Assembly: GCA_964537875.1 (NCBI GenBank)
Contig: CAZIDN010000005.1
Coordinates: 1-64,000 of the forward strand
DNA: 64,000 nt
Source: JAPKZH01 sp964537875
GTDB lineage: Bacteria > Acidobacteriota > Aminicenantia > Aminicenantales > UBA4085
Direction: 5' to 3'
Positions 1 through 8,314 of the stretch are shown in pieces. Below the pieces are notes generated by a model that was not told where the DNA came from, searched no databases, and saw only the letters and a program-made list of their open reading frames with translations. The translations under genes were made by a program, and so were the position numbers. How positions within the stretch are numbered: the first letter of the stretch is position 1; each line of letters starts with the position of its first letter.

Positions 1-100
1 TCATAACTGCGGTGGTTTCTCATGTCAATAATCAAAAAAAGGTGATGGAGGAGAGTATTCAAGTTAATAAGTCACAAAGTCACCCACCGTCCCCATTTTT

Positions 101-1213
101 TTACACGAGTTCACGCAGGAATGACAGCGCCGGGCGGACGCGGATTCCCTCGCGGGACAGAAAATCCTTCTTGCCTGTGGCGCTGATCTGCAACGCTTCC
201 ACCGCAGGAAATCTTTTTTTCAGATAGCAAAGAGCAGGCGATACCGCCGCGTCGTCCCATTTTACCTCGATGAAACGCAGCGGCTTTCGGTTTTCACAAA
301 TAACAAAGTCAACTTCGCGGCCATCCACGTCACGAAAATACCTGAGATCGAAATCACGGCCATGCACATCCTGCTCGAAGTGCACCCATTTGAGCAAGTG
401 CGATGCCACCAGGTTTTCAAATCTCCTGGGCATATCAGGGACCTGGCTCCAGTCATAATGGTAATGCTTGGCTTCCTTTTTCACGGCCCGGATAGCGGGA
501 GCGCCGAAGGGAGCGAGGCGGAAAAGGAAATAAAACCGCTCCAAAACCAGCAGCCAGCGGCTCACGGTCTTGTGACTCACGTGCAGGTCCTCGCGCAAAG
601 CGTTTACTGAAAGAGGCGAACCGACCAGATCGGGCAACCTTAGGGTCAGTAGCTCCAGATTGCCGAGATCGAGAATATGTTCCAAGGAGGTGACCTCCTC
701 CCGGAGCACGCGACTGCGGTAAGATCGCGCCCAGCGGCGGGCCGCTGTCTGCGAGCCAGACAGATATGGTTCCGGAAAGCCGCCCAGGGTCAGCAGGTCT
801 AGCAATTCCTGCGGCCGCTGCAACTTGAGTTCGGCCGCAGAAAACGGATGCAGGCGCAGAAAATAGTAGCGGCCTTGTAGCGAATCGCCGCCGAAACGGT
901 AAATATCAAGGCGGGCGCTACCGACGACCAGGATATGCAACTTCCGTTCCGGCTGGTCCACCAGCCCTTTCAGATAATTGCGCCAGGAACGGTATTTGTG
1001 GATCTCGTCAAGGATGAGACCTCCCGAAGCCGGCAATTCCCGGCGTAGGATGGTTTCACGGTGTTCGGGCACATCCCAGTTGAGATAGAGACCAGAGCCA
1101 CCGATGATCTGCCTCGCCATGGTGGTCTTACCGACCTGTCGGGGCCCGGCCACAAAAACCATTTTCCGGCGCAAGTCAGCGCGCACTTGTCCGGCCAGGT
1201 AACGTATTTTCAT
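101..1213 (-). CDS. AAA-family ATPase with DUF4143 C-terminal domain
   Basis: A 370-residue protein of the AAA_14/DUF4143 family: single-protein ATPases, often isolated and sometimes linked to mobile or defence functions, with no settled cellular role. The Walker A motif GPRQVGKTT lies near residues 23-31, and a Walker B-like stretch (GLILDEIHKY) follows about 40 residues later. The C-terminal half carries the DUF4143 nuclease-like core (REVDFVIC...RFIEVKW), resembling a PD-(D/E)xK fold. The length is typical for the family. It stands alone; a -35-like TTGACA (1244-1249, minus strand) precedes the ATG closely, but a clear -10 is missing. The family is confident; the function is not. Confidence 0.85.
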   Translation of the reverse strand: MKIRYLAGQVRADLRRKMVFVAGPRQVGKTTMARQIIGGSGLYLNWDVPEHRETILRRELPASGGLILDEIHKYRSWRNYLKGLVDQPERKLHILVVGSARLDIYRFGGDSLQGRYYFLRLHPFSAAELKLQRPQELLDLLTLGGFPEPYLSGSQTAARRWARSYRSRVLREEVTSLEHILDLGNLELLTLRLPDLVGSPLSVNALREDLHVSHKTVSRWLLVLERFYFLFRLAPFGAPAIRAVKKEAKHYHYDWSQVPDMPRRFENLVASHLLKWVHFEQDVHGRDFDLRYFRDVDGREVDFVICENRKPLRFIEVKWDDAAVSPALCYLKKRFPAVEALQISATGKKDFLSREGIRVRPALSFLRELV

Positions 1214-1518
1214 GAGTCATAAATTACTATTTTTTTAACCAGCTGTCAAATTTACTCGCGAGTTTTTTTGCCAGCCGGTAAAATATACAGCGTTTAATCT
1301 AGATCTTTTGGGTTCTTGTTTTTGCCTAAATTACCCCTTGCCAAAAATTTGACCAGACTCTAGTCTGGAACTTGGCCGCTTGATCCTGGTCTGAACCGGG
1401 ACTCATTCAGCCTTGGACAAGTGAGAAGAGGGATTTTTGCGTTCGGAGCGCTGAGTCGTCACGCCGCGAAAAAAGGAACGTCCTATCCCCTGTTTGCAGT
1501 TTCGTTTCCAGGAATAGA
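1214..1518. other. Intergenic stretch with a small palindrome
   Basis: This 305-base gap separates the upstream end of the DUF4143 gene from the 3' end of selD. The only structure seen is an inverted repeat at about 1353-1368 (arms CCAGACT/AGTCTGG, 2-base spacer). It could be an operator or a weak hairpin; no U-tract follows. No gene is seen. Confidence 0.3.
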
Positions 1519-3099
1519 TCAACCGGTCTCTTTCTTGAGCTCGTTCCACAGCATCATGGCCCTGCAGCCCCCGAAAGCCGTGGCGAGCGCCGCGGCTTCC
1601 TCTAGCTCTTCGTTGCCGATCCCCATGTCCCGGGCTTTTTTGATATGGATCTTCGAACAGGGCACGCAGTTGACCGCCAGCCCAAGGGCTACGGCGATTA
1701 GCTCTTTGGTCACCACGTCAAGAGCGCCGGGTTTCAACACCGTGCCCATGAAATTCTGGAACATGTCCAGGGCCTGGTCCGGAGTTCCGGAGCCCTCGGC
1801 ACAACATTCTTCCGGGTGATTGCTGTCGTGTTCAGTCATCGCTGCCTCCCTAATGGGTTTAGGTTCTTCATCCTCGTCCGGTTCTTGACCGTGTCTTGAC
1901 GGCCTTTCCCTATGCCAGTCGTTATCGGTTGGGCTTTTCTCAACGCGTATTTTTCCCTTTGAGGAGCCGATAATCCTGCCGACCACCGCTGCCTGATGCA
2001 CGCCCGATCTTTTCATTTCTTCGAGCGCCCCGTCGGCTTTTTCCCGCGGAAAGGCAATGAGCAGGCCGCCGGAGGTCTGGGCATCGTACAGAATCGCCTT
2101 TGTTTCCTCGGAGATATCGCCGGCGAATTCGGTCAGCGGCGCGCTGTAATCGGCATTGCGCTCGTTGGCCCCCGAGTACATGCCCTGGCGGACGTAGTCC
2201 GACACGCCGGGAAAAAGCGGCAGCCGGTCGCACCATATTTCCGCGGTGACCTTGCTTTCAATGACCATTTGGGCAAGGTGCCCCAGCAGGCCGAATCCGG
2301 TCACATCGGTGCAGGCGGTCGCGCCGTGCTTGACCATGATCTCGGCAGCCCTCCGGTTGAGCGCGGTCATCGATTGCCCCATGGCATCGATCGCTTCCTG
2401 CGAGGCGCGGCCGATCTGGGCGGCCAGCGAGACGATGCCGGTACCCAGCGGCTTGGTCAGGATGAGAACGTCGCCGGGTTTCGCGCCGGCATTGGTGATG
2501 ATTTCCGAGGCGCCGACAAGCCCGGTGACGGCGAAGCCGAACTTGACCTCCTCGTCATTGATGCTGTGGCCGCCCAGCAGGATGGTGTCTGCTTCGGCCA
2601 GCACGTCCATGCCTCCGCGGATGATTTCGGCCATGACCTCGTGGGGGAGCCGCTCGATGGGGAACCCGATGATCGAAAGCGCCGTGACAGGCCGTCCGCC
2701 CATGGCATACACGTCGCTGAGCGAGTTGCAGGCGGCAATCCGGCCGAACGTGTAGGGGTCGTCCACGCCGGGTGTGAAAACATCCACTGTCTGGACGATC
2801 GTAATGTCCGGCGTGAGCTCGAAAACGCCGGCGTCATCCGCCGTTGCCGTACCCACGATCAGCCGGGGATCGTTCACGGCCGGCAATTTTTTCAACACCT
2901 CGTGCAGGTCTTTCTGGCTCACCTTGCTCGCGCACCCTGCATGCCTGACATATTCGGTCAGACGGACCTTTTTTCCCGGTTCATCGAGCGGCACCCGCTC
3001 GCCCGCGCAGGTACAGACGTTCTTTTCTTTGAACAGGGCGCACGGGCATGGTTGGCGCGGATCACAGACGCAATGACCGAGCTTGATGGATCGGGCCAT
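1519..3099 (-). CDS. selD: Selenide, water dikinase (SelD) fused to an AhpD/carboxymuconolactone decarboxylase-like domain
   Basis: SelD makes selenophosphate from selenide and ATP for selenocysteine or selenouridine synthesis. Three parts are visible. Residues 1-35 are a Cys-rich extension with paired cysteines (C10/C12, C18/C20, C29/C31). Residues about 45-390 are the SelD core with active-site Cys56 and Lys59 (HAGCASK), so this is a Cys form and not a selenoprotein. Residues about 421-526 are an AhpD-like domain with the redox motif C478-x2-C481-x3-H485. The reading frame is open throughout. At the junction Met421 has its own Shine-Dalgarno-like GGGAGG five bases upstream (around 1845-1850), so the AhpD-like part may also be made separately. 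No strong ribosome site precedes the chosen ATG at 3099, so the start may lie further upstream. Confidence 0.9.
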   Translation of the reverse strand: MARSIKLGHCVCDPRQPCPCALFKEKNVCTCAGERVPLDEPGKKVRLTEYVRHAGCASKVSQKDLHEVLKKLPAVNDPRLIVGTATADDAGVFELTPDITIVQTVDVFTPGVDDPYTFGRIAACNSLSDVYAMGGRPVTALSIIGFPIERLPHEVMAEIIRGGMDVLAEADTILLGGHSINDEEVKFGFAVTGLVGASEIITNAGAKPGDVLILTKPLGTGIVSLAAQIGRASQEAIDAMGQSMTALNRRAAEIMVKHGATACTDVTGFGLLGHLAQMVIESKVTAEIWCDRLPLFPGVSDYVRQGMYSGANERNADYSAPLTEFAGDISEETKAILYDAQTSGGLLIAFPREKADGALEEMKRSGVHQAAVVGRIIGSSKGKIRVEKSPTDNDWHRERPSRHGQEPDEDEEPKPIREAAMTEHDSNHPEECCAEGSGTPDQALDMFQNFMGTVLKPGALDVVTKELIAVALGLAVNCVPCSKIHIKKARDMGIGNEELEEAAALATAFGGCRAMMLWNELKKETG

Positions 3100-3171
3100 G
3101 ACCCGTTTGCGTTTTTCTCTGGGATCGATGGGACTGCTCCTTTCCCGAGTTTCGTCTTGAGTCTTACGGGT

Positions 3172-3420
3172 TTATTCTACCATATCTCGCCTAGCGAGTA
3201 TTGCCGCTCCAAGGGCACCCGTGATCTGAGGACTCTGCGGTATGAGGATCTCCCGGATTGAAGACTCCTGTTTCAGGACTTGGACAATCCCCGGATTCAG
3301 CGCCACGCCGCCCGTGAACACGACGTCTTCTTCGAGGCTGAACTTCCCCCGGCCATGCCCAGGGTCCTGCGGGCAATGGAGCGGAAGACGCCGCGTAGGA
3401 TTACTTCCCGGGCCCTGGCC
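3172..3420 (-). pseudogene. 3' remnant of a BadF/BcrA/HgdC-type activator ATPase
   Basis: Reading the minus strand across two frames gives the hallmark C-terminus of the 2-hydroxyacyl-CoA dehydratase activator / benzoyl-CoA reductase ATPase family. The upstream frame has REVILRGVFRSIARRTLG; the next frame has VVFTGGVALNPGIVQVL and later PQITGALGAAILA, ending with a stop at 3172. A frameshift near 3345 and a TAG further upstream show the gene is dead, and no N-terminal part is found. It lies directly upstream of selD. Family assignment is from the FTGGVA...PxxPQxxGALGAA pattern; the rest is lost. Confidence 0.7.
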
Positions 3421-3595
3421 GATTCTCTCTACCGGAAAAACTATCCCTAGAAAAAGAATTATCTCCTGCCATTCCTCCCACGCACTCCTCCTAAGCTGCC
3501 GGCGGGCAGAGAGCAGGCTGTGCCGCCCCCATCTCTCTTGACCTCAGTCGCCTCCTCATATATAAAGAGGGAGAGGATTGACCGAAGGACAAAAC

Positions 3596-4477
3596 ATGAC
3601 AAAACGCAACAAGGAAATTATAGCGCTTTTATCCGTCTTGATCGTGCTGGCGGTCGCCGCCTATATATTTCTGACGGAAAAACCCGCGGAAAGGACTGAC
3701 TCCACGACCGCTGAAAAAGCGCGGCCGGCAGTTCCCGGGCCTAAGGAAATCACGATCCGCAACGTCACCAAGGAAGCCATCCCGTACTCTCTCAAGCCAA
3801 ACGGCTCGACGGCTGAGCCCGTGGAGAAAAGCCTGGCCGTCGGCGCCGTCGACCGCATTCCGACCACCCAAACCATGGTGATCACGTACAAGAAATGGGG
3901 ACGCAATGTGACCTATTCCCTGTCTCCCGGGAGGCCGTATTCCTTCCGCAACGACAGCGACGACAATATCGATATCTGGCTGGGCTCGCATGGGCTCGAA
4001 GATGCCGAAGACCTGGCGCCGTTCGTTCCCACGCCGATGGAAGTCGTGGAGAAGATGCTCGAGCTGGCCAAGGTGACCAAGAACGACGTCGTCTATGACA
4101 TCGGCTGCGGCGACGGCCGGATCGTGATATCCGCGGCGGAAAAATACGGCGCCCACGGCGTCGGCATCGACATCGACCCTGCCCGGATCCAGGAATCCAA
4201 GGAGAATGCCAAAAAATCCGGCGTCGAAAAGCTCGTCAAATTCCGCCTCGAAGATGCGACCAAGACCGACATCTCCGACGCCACCGTCGTCACCATCTAT
4301 CTCCTCCCGGAATCCAATGAACTCCTCCGGCCGAAATTCGAGAAAGAGCTGAAGCCGGGAACGCCCGTTGTTTCGCACAACTACATCATCCCCGGATGGG
4401 AGGACAAAGAAGCCGGATTTCTCTCGATCAAAGACCAGGACGGCACGGAGCACAGCATATTTTTGTACCGGCGCTGA
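3596..4477 (+). CDS. Membrane-anchored class I SAM-dependent methyltransferase
   Basis: A 293-residue protein with an N-terminal membrane anchor (about residues 7-27), a beta-rich region of about 110 residues, then a Rossmann methyltransferase domain. Motif I is DIGCGDGR (residues 168-175), followed by the acidic end of strand 2 (GIDIDPARI). The substrate cannot be predicted; the anchor places the catalytic domain at the membrane or outside. The ATG at 3596 is preferred because GAAGG sits about 8 bases upstream; an in-frame TTG at 3578 is an alternative. A partial gene at the right edge of the window (63827) has the same domain entry (VPT...V.EML.LA.V...D...D.G), so the genome carries at least two relatives. 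Confidence 0.8.
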   Translation: MTKRNKEIIALLSVLIVLAVAAYIFLTEKPAERTDSTTAEKARPAVPGPKEITIRNVTKEAIPYSLKPNGSTAEPVEKSLAVGAVDRIPTTQTMVITYKKWGRNVTYSLSPGRPYSFRNDSDDNIDIWLGSHGLEDAEDLAPFVPTPMEVVEKMLELAKVTKNDVVYDIGCGDGRIVISAAEKYGAHGVGIDIDPARIQESKENAKKSGVEKLVKFRLEDATKTDISDATVVTIYLLPESNELLRPKFEKELKPGTPVVSHNYIIPGWEDKEAGFLSIKDQDGTEHSIFLYRR

Positions 4478-4543
4478 TAGCGCGCAGCCGGACCATCTAA
4501 GACTTTTTCCTGAAATTTAATGTTAACGCGATAAAAAATGTTA

Positions 4544-4632
4544 CATCGTCGTTGCGAGCCGTTCTTGCGGCGTGGCAATCTCATCGAGAAAAAGGTGAGA
4601 TCGCCACGTCGCTTCGCTCCTCGCGATGACAT
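4544..4632. repeat. Palindromic REP/MITE-like element
   Basis: The two halves form an imperfect inverted repeat: left CGTTGCGAGC...GTGGCAATCTCA, right TGAGATCGCCAC...GCTCCTCGCGATGAC, around a short A-rich loop. It closely resembles the common dispersed element that starts with TCATTGCGAGCGAAGCGAAG in many bacterial genomes. It lies in the 347-base gap between the methyltransferase and the hydrolase; the remainder of that gap shows no gene. Confidence 0.6.
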
Positions 4633-4824
4633 TCTATTTAATGCGTCTACAATAATAAAGACATTGCCCCCCCTCCCCCATTGGCCAAAGCGGAATGAGC
4701 GGCGACCTTTTAATTCTCCCCTTCATTCTCAAAGCGAGTATGACAACTGATACCATGAATTAAAATCTTTTCTGCAAGCTTAGCCTTTCTTTGCAAAAAG
4801 GAGGAGTCTGGGGGGAGATTTCTT

Positions 4825-6954
4825 TCATTGTTTTTTGGGCAAGCGCTGGATGCTTGTGCCCGCGATTTCAAACGATCCGCCTGGATAATCGACTTTCTTG
4901 GAAATGGGATTCATGTTTAAGGCCAGGATGTCGTCGGCCGTTTCCACAAGAAACACTCCCGGCACCGCGAGATTCAGGCTGAGCGGTATTTTTCTCAACA
5001 CGTCTTCGCCGATGCAGTCCTGGATGCCGTCCTTCAAAAAGCGCATGGGCAAATTGTGGGCGACCATCCAACTCTCCTCCTCCGGCCTCAGGTCCATGGG
5101 GCCGAAATAGGCAAAGACCCGGCCTTTGCCCAGACGGCGCATCCAGGCGACCTTGCCTTTGGCGGCATAGCGCATGGAGAGAAGCGGTTCCGCATCCGCG
5201 GATAGCGCGGTGAACGCCCGCGTCACAAAAACAGATTGAAGCGAAGCGATCGAGGGAAGACGCTTCGCCGCATCGACGGATATTTCCGTGATGCCCTGGA
5301 TTTCATCCGAACCCGCCGTCAGGCCGACGAGACGGTTAAAGGCCCGCAGGTCGCCGTCCCAATCCGACGGCCGGCAGCTGAGGGCAAAGAGAACGCCGCC
5401 GTTTTCGACCCAGGCTTGAATCGCGGCCAGGGTCCGGCTCTCCAGGGTGCTCACTCCGGCCAAAACCAGGACCGCCTTTCCTGCAAGGGCTCCTTCCTGG
5501 ACGAGACGATCGTCAAGAAAATCGTAATCGACGAAGCGGCGGATATCGGCGGTCAGGTCGCCGAACGCTTCCCGCTCTCGAACCGCCTCTCGGGAAGTCG
5601 GAGTCGGGAAAAATAAGCCCACATCAATCACGGGCGTCGTCGTCTTCTGCATCTCCCCGTAAGAGACGTGGTGGCGGCCGCCTTCCCCGATTACAGGCTT
5701 TCCTTCTTTGAGGCCGATCAATTCAGGCGTATGATATAAAAACAACTGCCGCGCGCCGGACGCGACGGCATTGAACAGCCGTCCCAGCATTCCCACCGGA
5801 GTCACGGCTGAGGCGGGCTCATGCCCGAAATACGCCCCATAGAATCGGCAGGCCGACCCGACCAGCCGCGTCAGGCGGACATTGTGCGGGAAGGAACTGG
5901 ATTCATTCGTGATGCGAATCCCGCCGCCATATTTGGCCGCGATTTTCGCCTGGGCGCTGAAGTCCGAGCCGTGCTCGGGCGACATATCGCCGCCGGTACA
6001 GAGATAGATCTCGGTGCTGGGAAAAAATTCGCGGGCCGCCGACATCCAGAAGTCGGCGAAATCGGTCATGGAATCACGGTACCAGCGAAGGAGCTCCTGC
6101 CAAGCTCGCTCCGAGTGCGCCTGCTGAGGGAGAAAAGGCGTTATCTCCTCGAAAGACGAATAACGGCTTATCCAAGCGCTGTTCAAGGCTTGGAGGTCTT
6201 CGTTATAGAGCTCTCTCAAGGCCCGGCGAAAATCTGCGGCGGCCAGCCGGTCACCGCACCAGTAACCTCCGTGGGAATGATATTCACCGGGCCAATTCCC
6301 GAGCACGGAGTAGATGGCTTCTCCATAATCGCCCGAGATCCCTAGGTTGATGGATTCCAGGACATCCATCGGCAGATAGTGCTCGGCGAACTTTTGAAGA
6401 TAGCCGCGCACATAATCGCGGAGGCGCGGACTCCAGATCGAAGGGATGGCGCTGTCGCGGCCGTGCTCGAGACAGCGGAGCATGACGATCTGCGGATCGC
6501 GGCGGACAAATTCCGGCGTGACGTACCAGGGACCGGCAATAATGAACGGGACCCACTTGATGCCGTGCTTTTTGAACAGGGACGCGTCCGCATCATACTC
6601 GGACCAGTCCAGTATGCCCGGATCCTTCTCGACTTTGTTCCAAAAGATATATGTCTGGATGCTCGTCACGCCCATTTGCTTAAAAAGCTCGAGCCGCTCA
6701 TCGGCATCTTTATCCGTATGGCTGATGGTGCAGACCGTGACCTCCATGGGTTGAGACGCGGGTTGAGAGAAGGCGGGGCTTGAAGGCATCAGCATAAAAG
6801 CCAGAAAAAGACACGGGATTGCCTTGAAAATAAAGTCAAAAATTCCCTCTCTCCCCCTTCTTTCAAAAGGGAATACGGGTGATTTTATTTTCATCATCTG
6901 ACTCCAATTAATGTCACCGATGATTGATTTGTGTGCTTTATGATTCTCGCTCAT
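4825..6954 (-). CDS. Exported glycoside hydrolase-like protein (beta-galactosidase-type barrel plus glutamine amidotransferase-like fold)
   Basis: A 709-residue exported protein. Hydrophobic residues about 44-63 ending in AFSQP look like a signal peptide. The next about 400 residues read like a clan-A glycoside hydrolase TIM barrel of the GH42/GH14 sort: an opening strand with VTSIQTYIFWNKVE, then WVPFI.AGPWY, LGISGDYGEA (possible acid/base Glu) and ITNESSS (possible nucleophile). The last about 250 residues (VLVLAGVSTLE...WVENGGVLFAL) resemble the trimerisation, class-I amidotransferase-like domain of GH42 enzymes. No exact family is assigned. Two starts are possible: 6954 has AGGAGG about 10 bases upstream; an internal MM at 6897 has GGAG and gives a shorter signal n-region. 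The substrate is probably a plant or microbial glycan (inference). Confidence 0.6.
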   Translation of the reverse strand: MSENHKAHKSIIGDINWSQMMKIKSPVFPFERRGREGIFDFIFKAIPCLFLAFMLMPSSPAFSQPASQPMEVTVCTISHTDKDADERLELFKQMGVTSIQTYIFWNKVEKDPGILDWSEYDADASLFKKHGIKWVPFIIAGPWYVTPEFVRRDPQIVMLRCLEHGRDSAIPSIWSPRLRDYVRGYLQKFAEHYLPMDVLESINLGISGDYGEAIYSVLGNWPGEYHSHGGYWCGDRLAAADFRRALRELYNEDLQALNSAWISRYSSFEEITPFLPQQAHSERAWQELLRWYRDSMTDFADFWMSAAREFFPSTEIYLCTGGDMSPEHGSDFSAQAKIAAKYGGGIRITNESSSFPHNVRLTRLVGSACRFYGAYFGHEPASAVTPVGMLGRLFNAVASGARQLFLYHTPELIGLKEGKPVIGEGGRHHVSYGEMQKTTTPVIDVGLFFPTPTSREAVREREAFGDLTADIRRFVDYDFLDDRLVQEGALAGKAVLVLAGVSTLESRTLAAIQAWVENGGVLFALSCRPSDWDGDLRAFNRLVGLTAGSDEIQGITEISVDAAKRLPSIASLQSVFVTRAFTALSADAEPLLSMRYAAKGKVAWMRRLGKGRVFAYFGPMDLRPEEESWMVAHNLPMRFLKDGIQDCIGEDVLRKIPLSLNLAVPGVFLVETADDILALNMNPISKKVDYPGGSFEIAGTSIQRLPKKQ

Positions 6955-7177
6955 GATTTTTGCGCCTCCTGAAACAAATGATTGACGGCGGACTTAAGAG
7001 CCAACTTGGCCAAGAGATATGATCTGCGATGAAGGAGCATGATTTGCGTTAATCTTAGTTTTAAGAAACGCGGGCTGTCAAGCAAGCGGGCCGCTGAACG
7101 CCTGCCCCGGATCGCCTCGATAGGCTGATAGAATCTGTTTGAAAAAAAGAACGGGCTCTGGTAGGTTAAAAGGAACA

Positions 7178-8314
7178 ATGCGGACACAAACCTGGGTTTG
7201 TCTGACTCTCCTGGTGTTAGCGGCAATAGCCGCGTCCTGCAGAGTCGATCACCCGACGCAGCCTTTGACCAAGATCGTGGAGCTCCATAGCAATGAAGCC
7301 GAGCTCTATCCACAGCGGGAAGACGTGGCGATCGAATCTTTGGAGAGAACACCGACAGGCATCGGTGTGAGTTTGAAATTCCGCTCAGACCTCGAAGATT
7401 TCGGCTATTTTCTATATTCGATCAACGGGACCGACACTCAAAAATCAGAATCAGGAATCCTGACCATCACGTTCGAGGACAATCACAAGCCGGAATCCCA
7501 AAGAACTGCACTCCGCATCCACGCCGTGGCCGCCTCGGGAAAGACCTCCAAAGACTATGAACTGATCATCGGCTATTTCCCCAAAGAGCTCTATGCAAAA
7601 AGCGGCCAGACAGCACCCGGATATGTCATCGTCCAAAAATCGGACATTCCCTTCGTTTCCAGCCGTGTGGAAGACTGGATCGTCGATAGGCCCGACGAGA
7701 AAGACAAAGAGTTTGCCGAAAAGACCTGGGGCTCGGTCGTTCAGAATCTTGCCTCGCCGCGTGAAAAAGCTCGGGCGTTAGCCCGCTTACTTCTGGAATC
7801 GCTCAATCCTCATCGCGGCATCCCTTCCGACCAAATGAAAACGACGCCTTTTGAGCAATACCGGCGGGCCGTCGCCGGCCTCGATCATGTCTGGTGCGGA
7901 AACCTGGCCGAGATTTTTGTCCGCGCGGCCAATTCGCTCGGCATTCCGGCCCGCATGATCGAGATGCACAGAATCTGGTCCCAGGGGAAAAATTTCGAAC
8001 TGCGAACGGCGGAGGGCCATGCGACAACGGAGATCTTTGATGAACAATTGAACAGATGGGTCTGGATCGACCTGACCTTCAGCCTGCTGGGGATGGAGCT
8101 TGAAGGATATGGGCCGATTCATATGGCCGAGCTCCATCGCTCGCTCAACGACCCGGAGAAAATCAAGTTGCTCTACGGCATCGAATATGACACCGCTGCG
8201 AAAACCGAGAAAAGGATGAATGTCCCTGCCAGTGATAAGAAGAGCTCACTCTTGAATTTCTTCAAAAAGGACCAGACGTTCAGGTATACAAAACGAAAGG
8301 AGCCTTTCCAATGA
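7178..8314 (+). CDS. Transglutaminase-like lipoprotein
   Basis: The N-terminus is a lipoprotein signal with lipobox AASC (Cys21), followed by a beta-rich domain of about 120 residues and a transglutaminase/papain-like core. A catalytic triad is visible: Cys240 (VWCGN), His281 (EGHATTE) and Asp298 (WVWIDLT). In this superfamily, exported members usually act as peptidases or cyclases on proteins or peptidoglycan and not as cross-linkers. The start was chosen at ATG 7178 for its AAAGGA ribosome site and because it begins directly with the lipoprotein signal. Its stop overlaps the S9 peptidase start by four bases (ATGA), so the two are translationally coupled and may process the same extracellular peptides. 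Confidence 0.75.
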   Translation: MRTQTWVCLTLLVLAAIAASCRVDHPTQPLTKIVELHSNEAELYPQREDVAIESLERTPTGIGVSLKFRSDLEDFGYFLYSINGTDTQKSESGILTITFEDNHKPESQRTALRIHAVAASGKTSKDYELIIGYFPKELYAKSGQTAPGYVIVQKSDIPFVSSRVEDWIVDRPDEKDKEFAEKTWGSVVQNLASPREKARALARLLLESLNPHRGIPSDQMKTTPFEQYRRAVAGLDHVWCGNLAEIFVRAANSLGIPARMIEMHRIWSQGKNFELRTAEGHATTEIFDEQLNRWVWIDLTFSLLGMELEGYGPIHMAELHRSLNDPEKIKLLYGIEYDTAAKTEKRMNVPASDKKSSLLNFFKKDQTFRYTKRKEPFQ

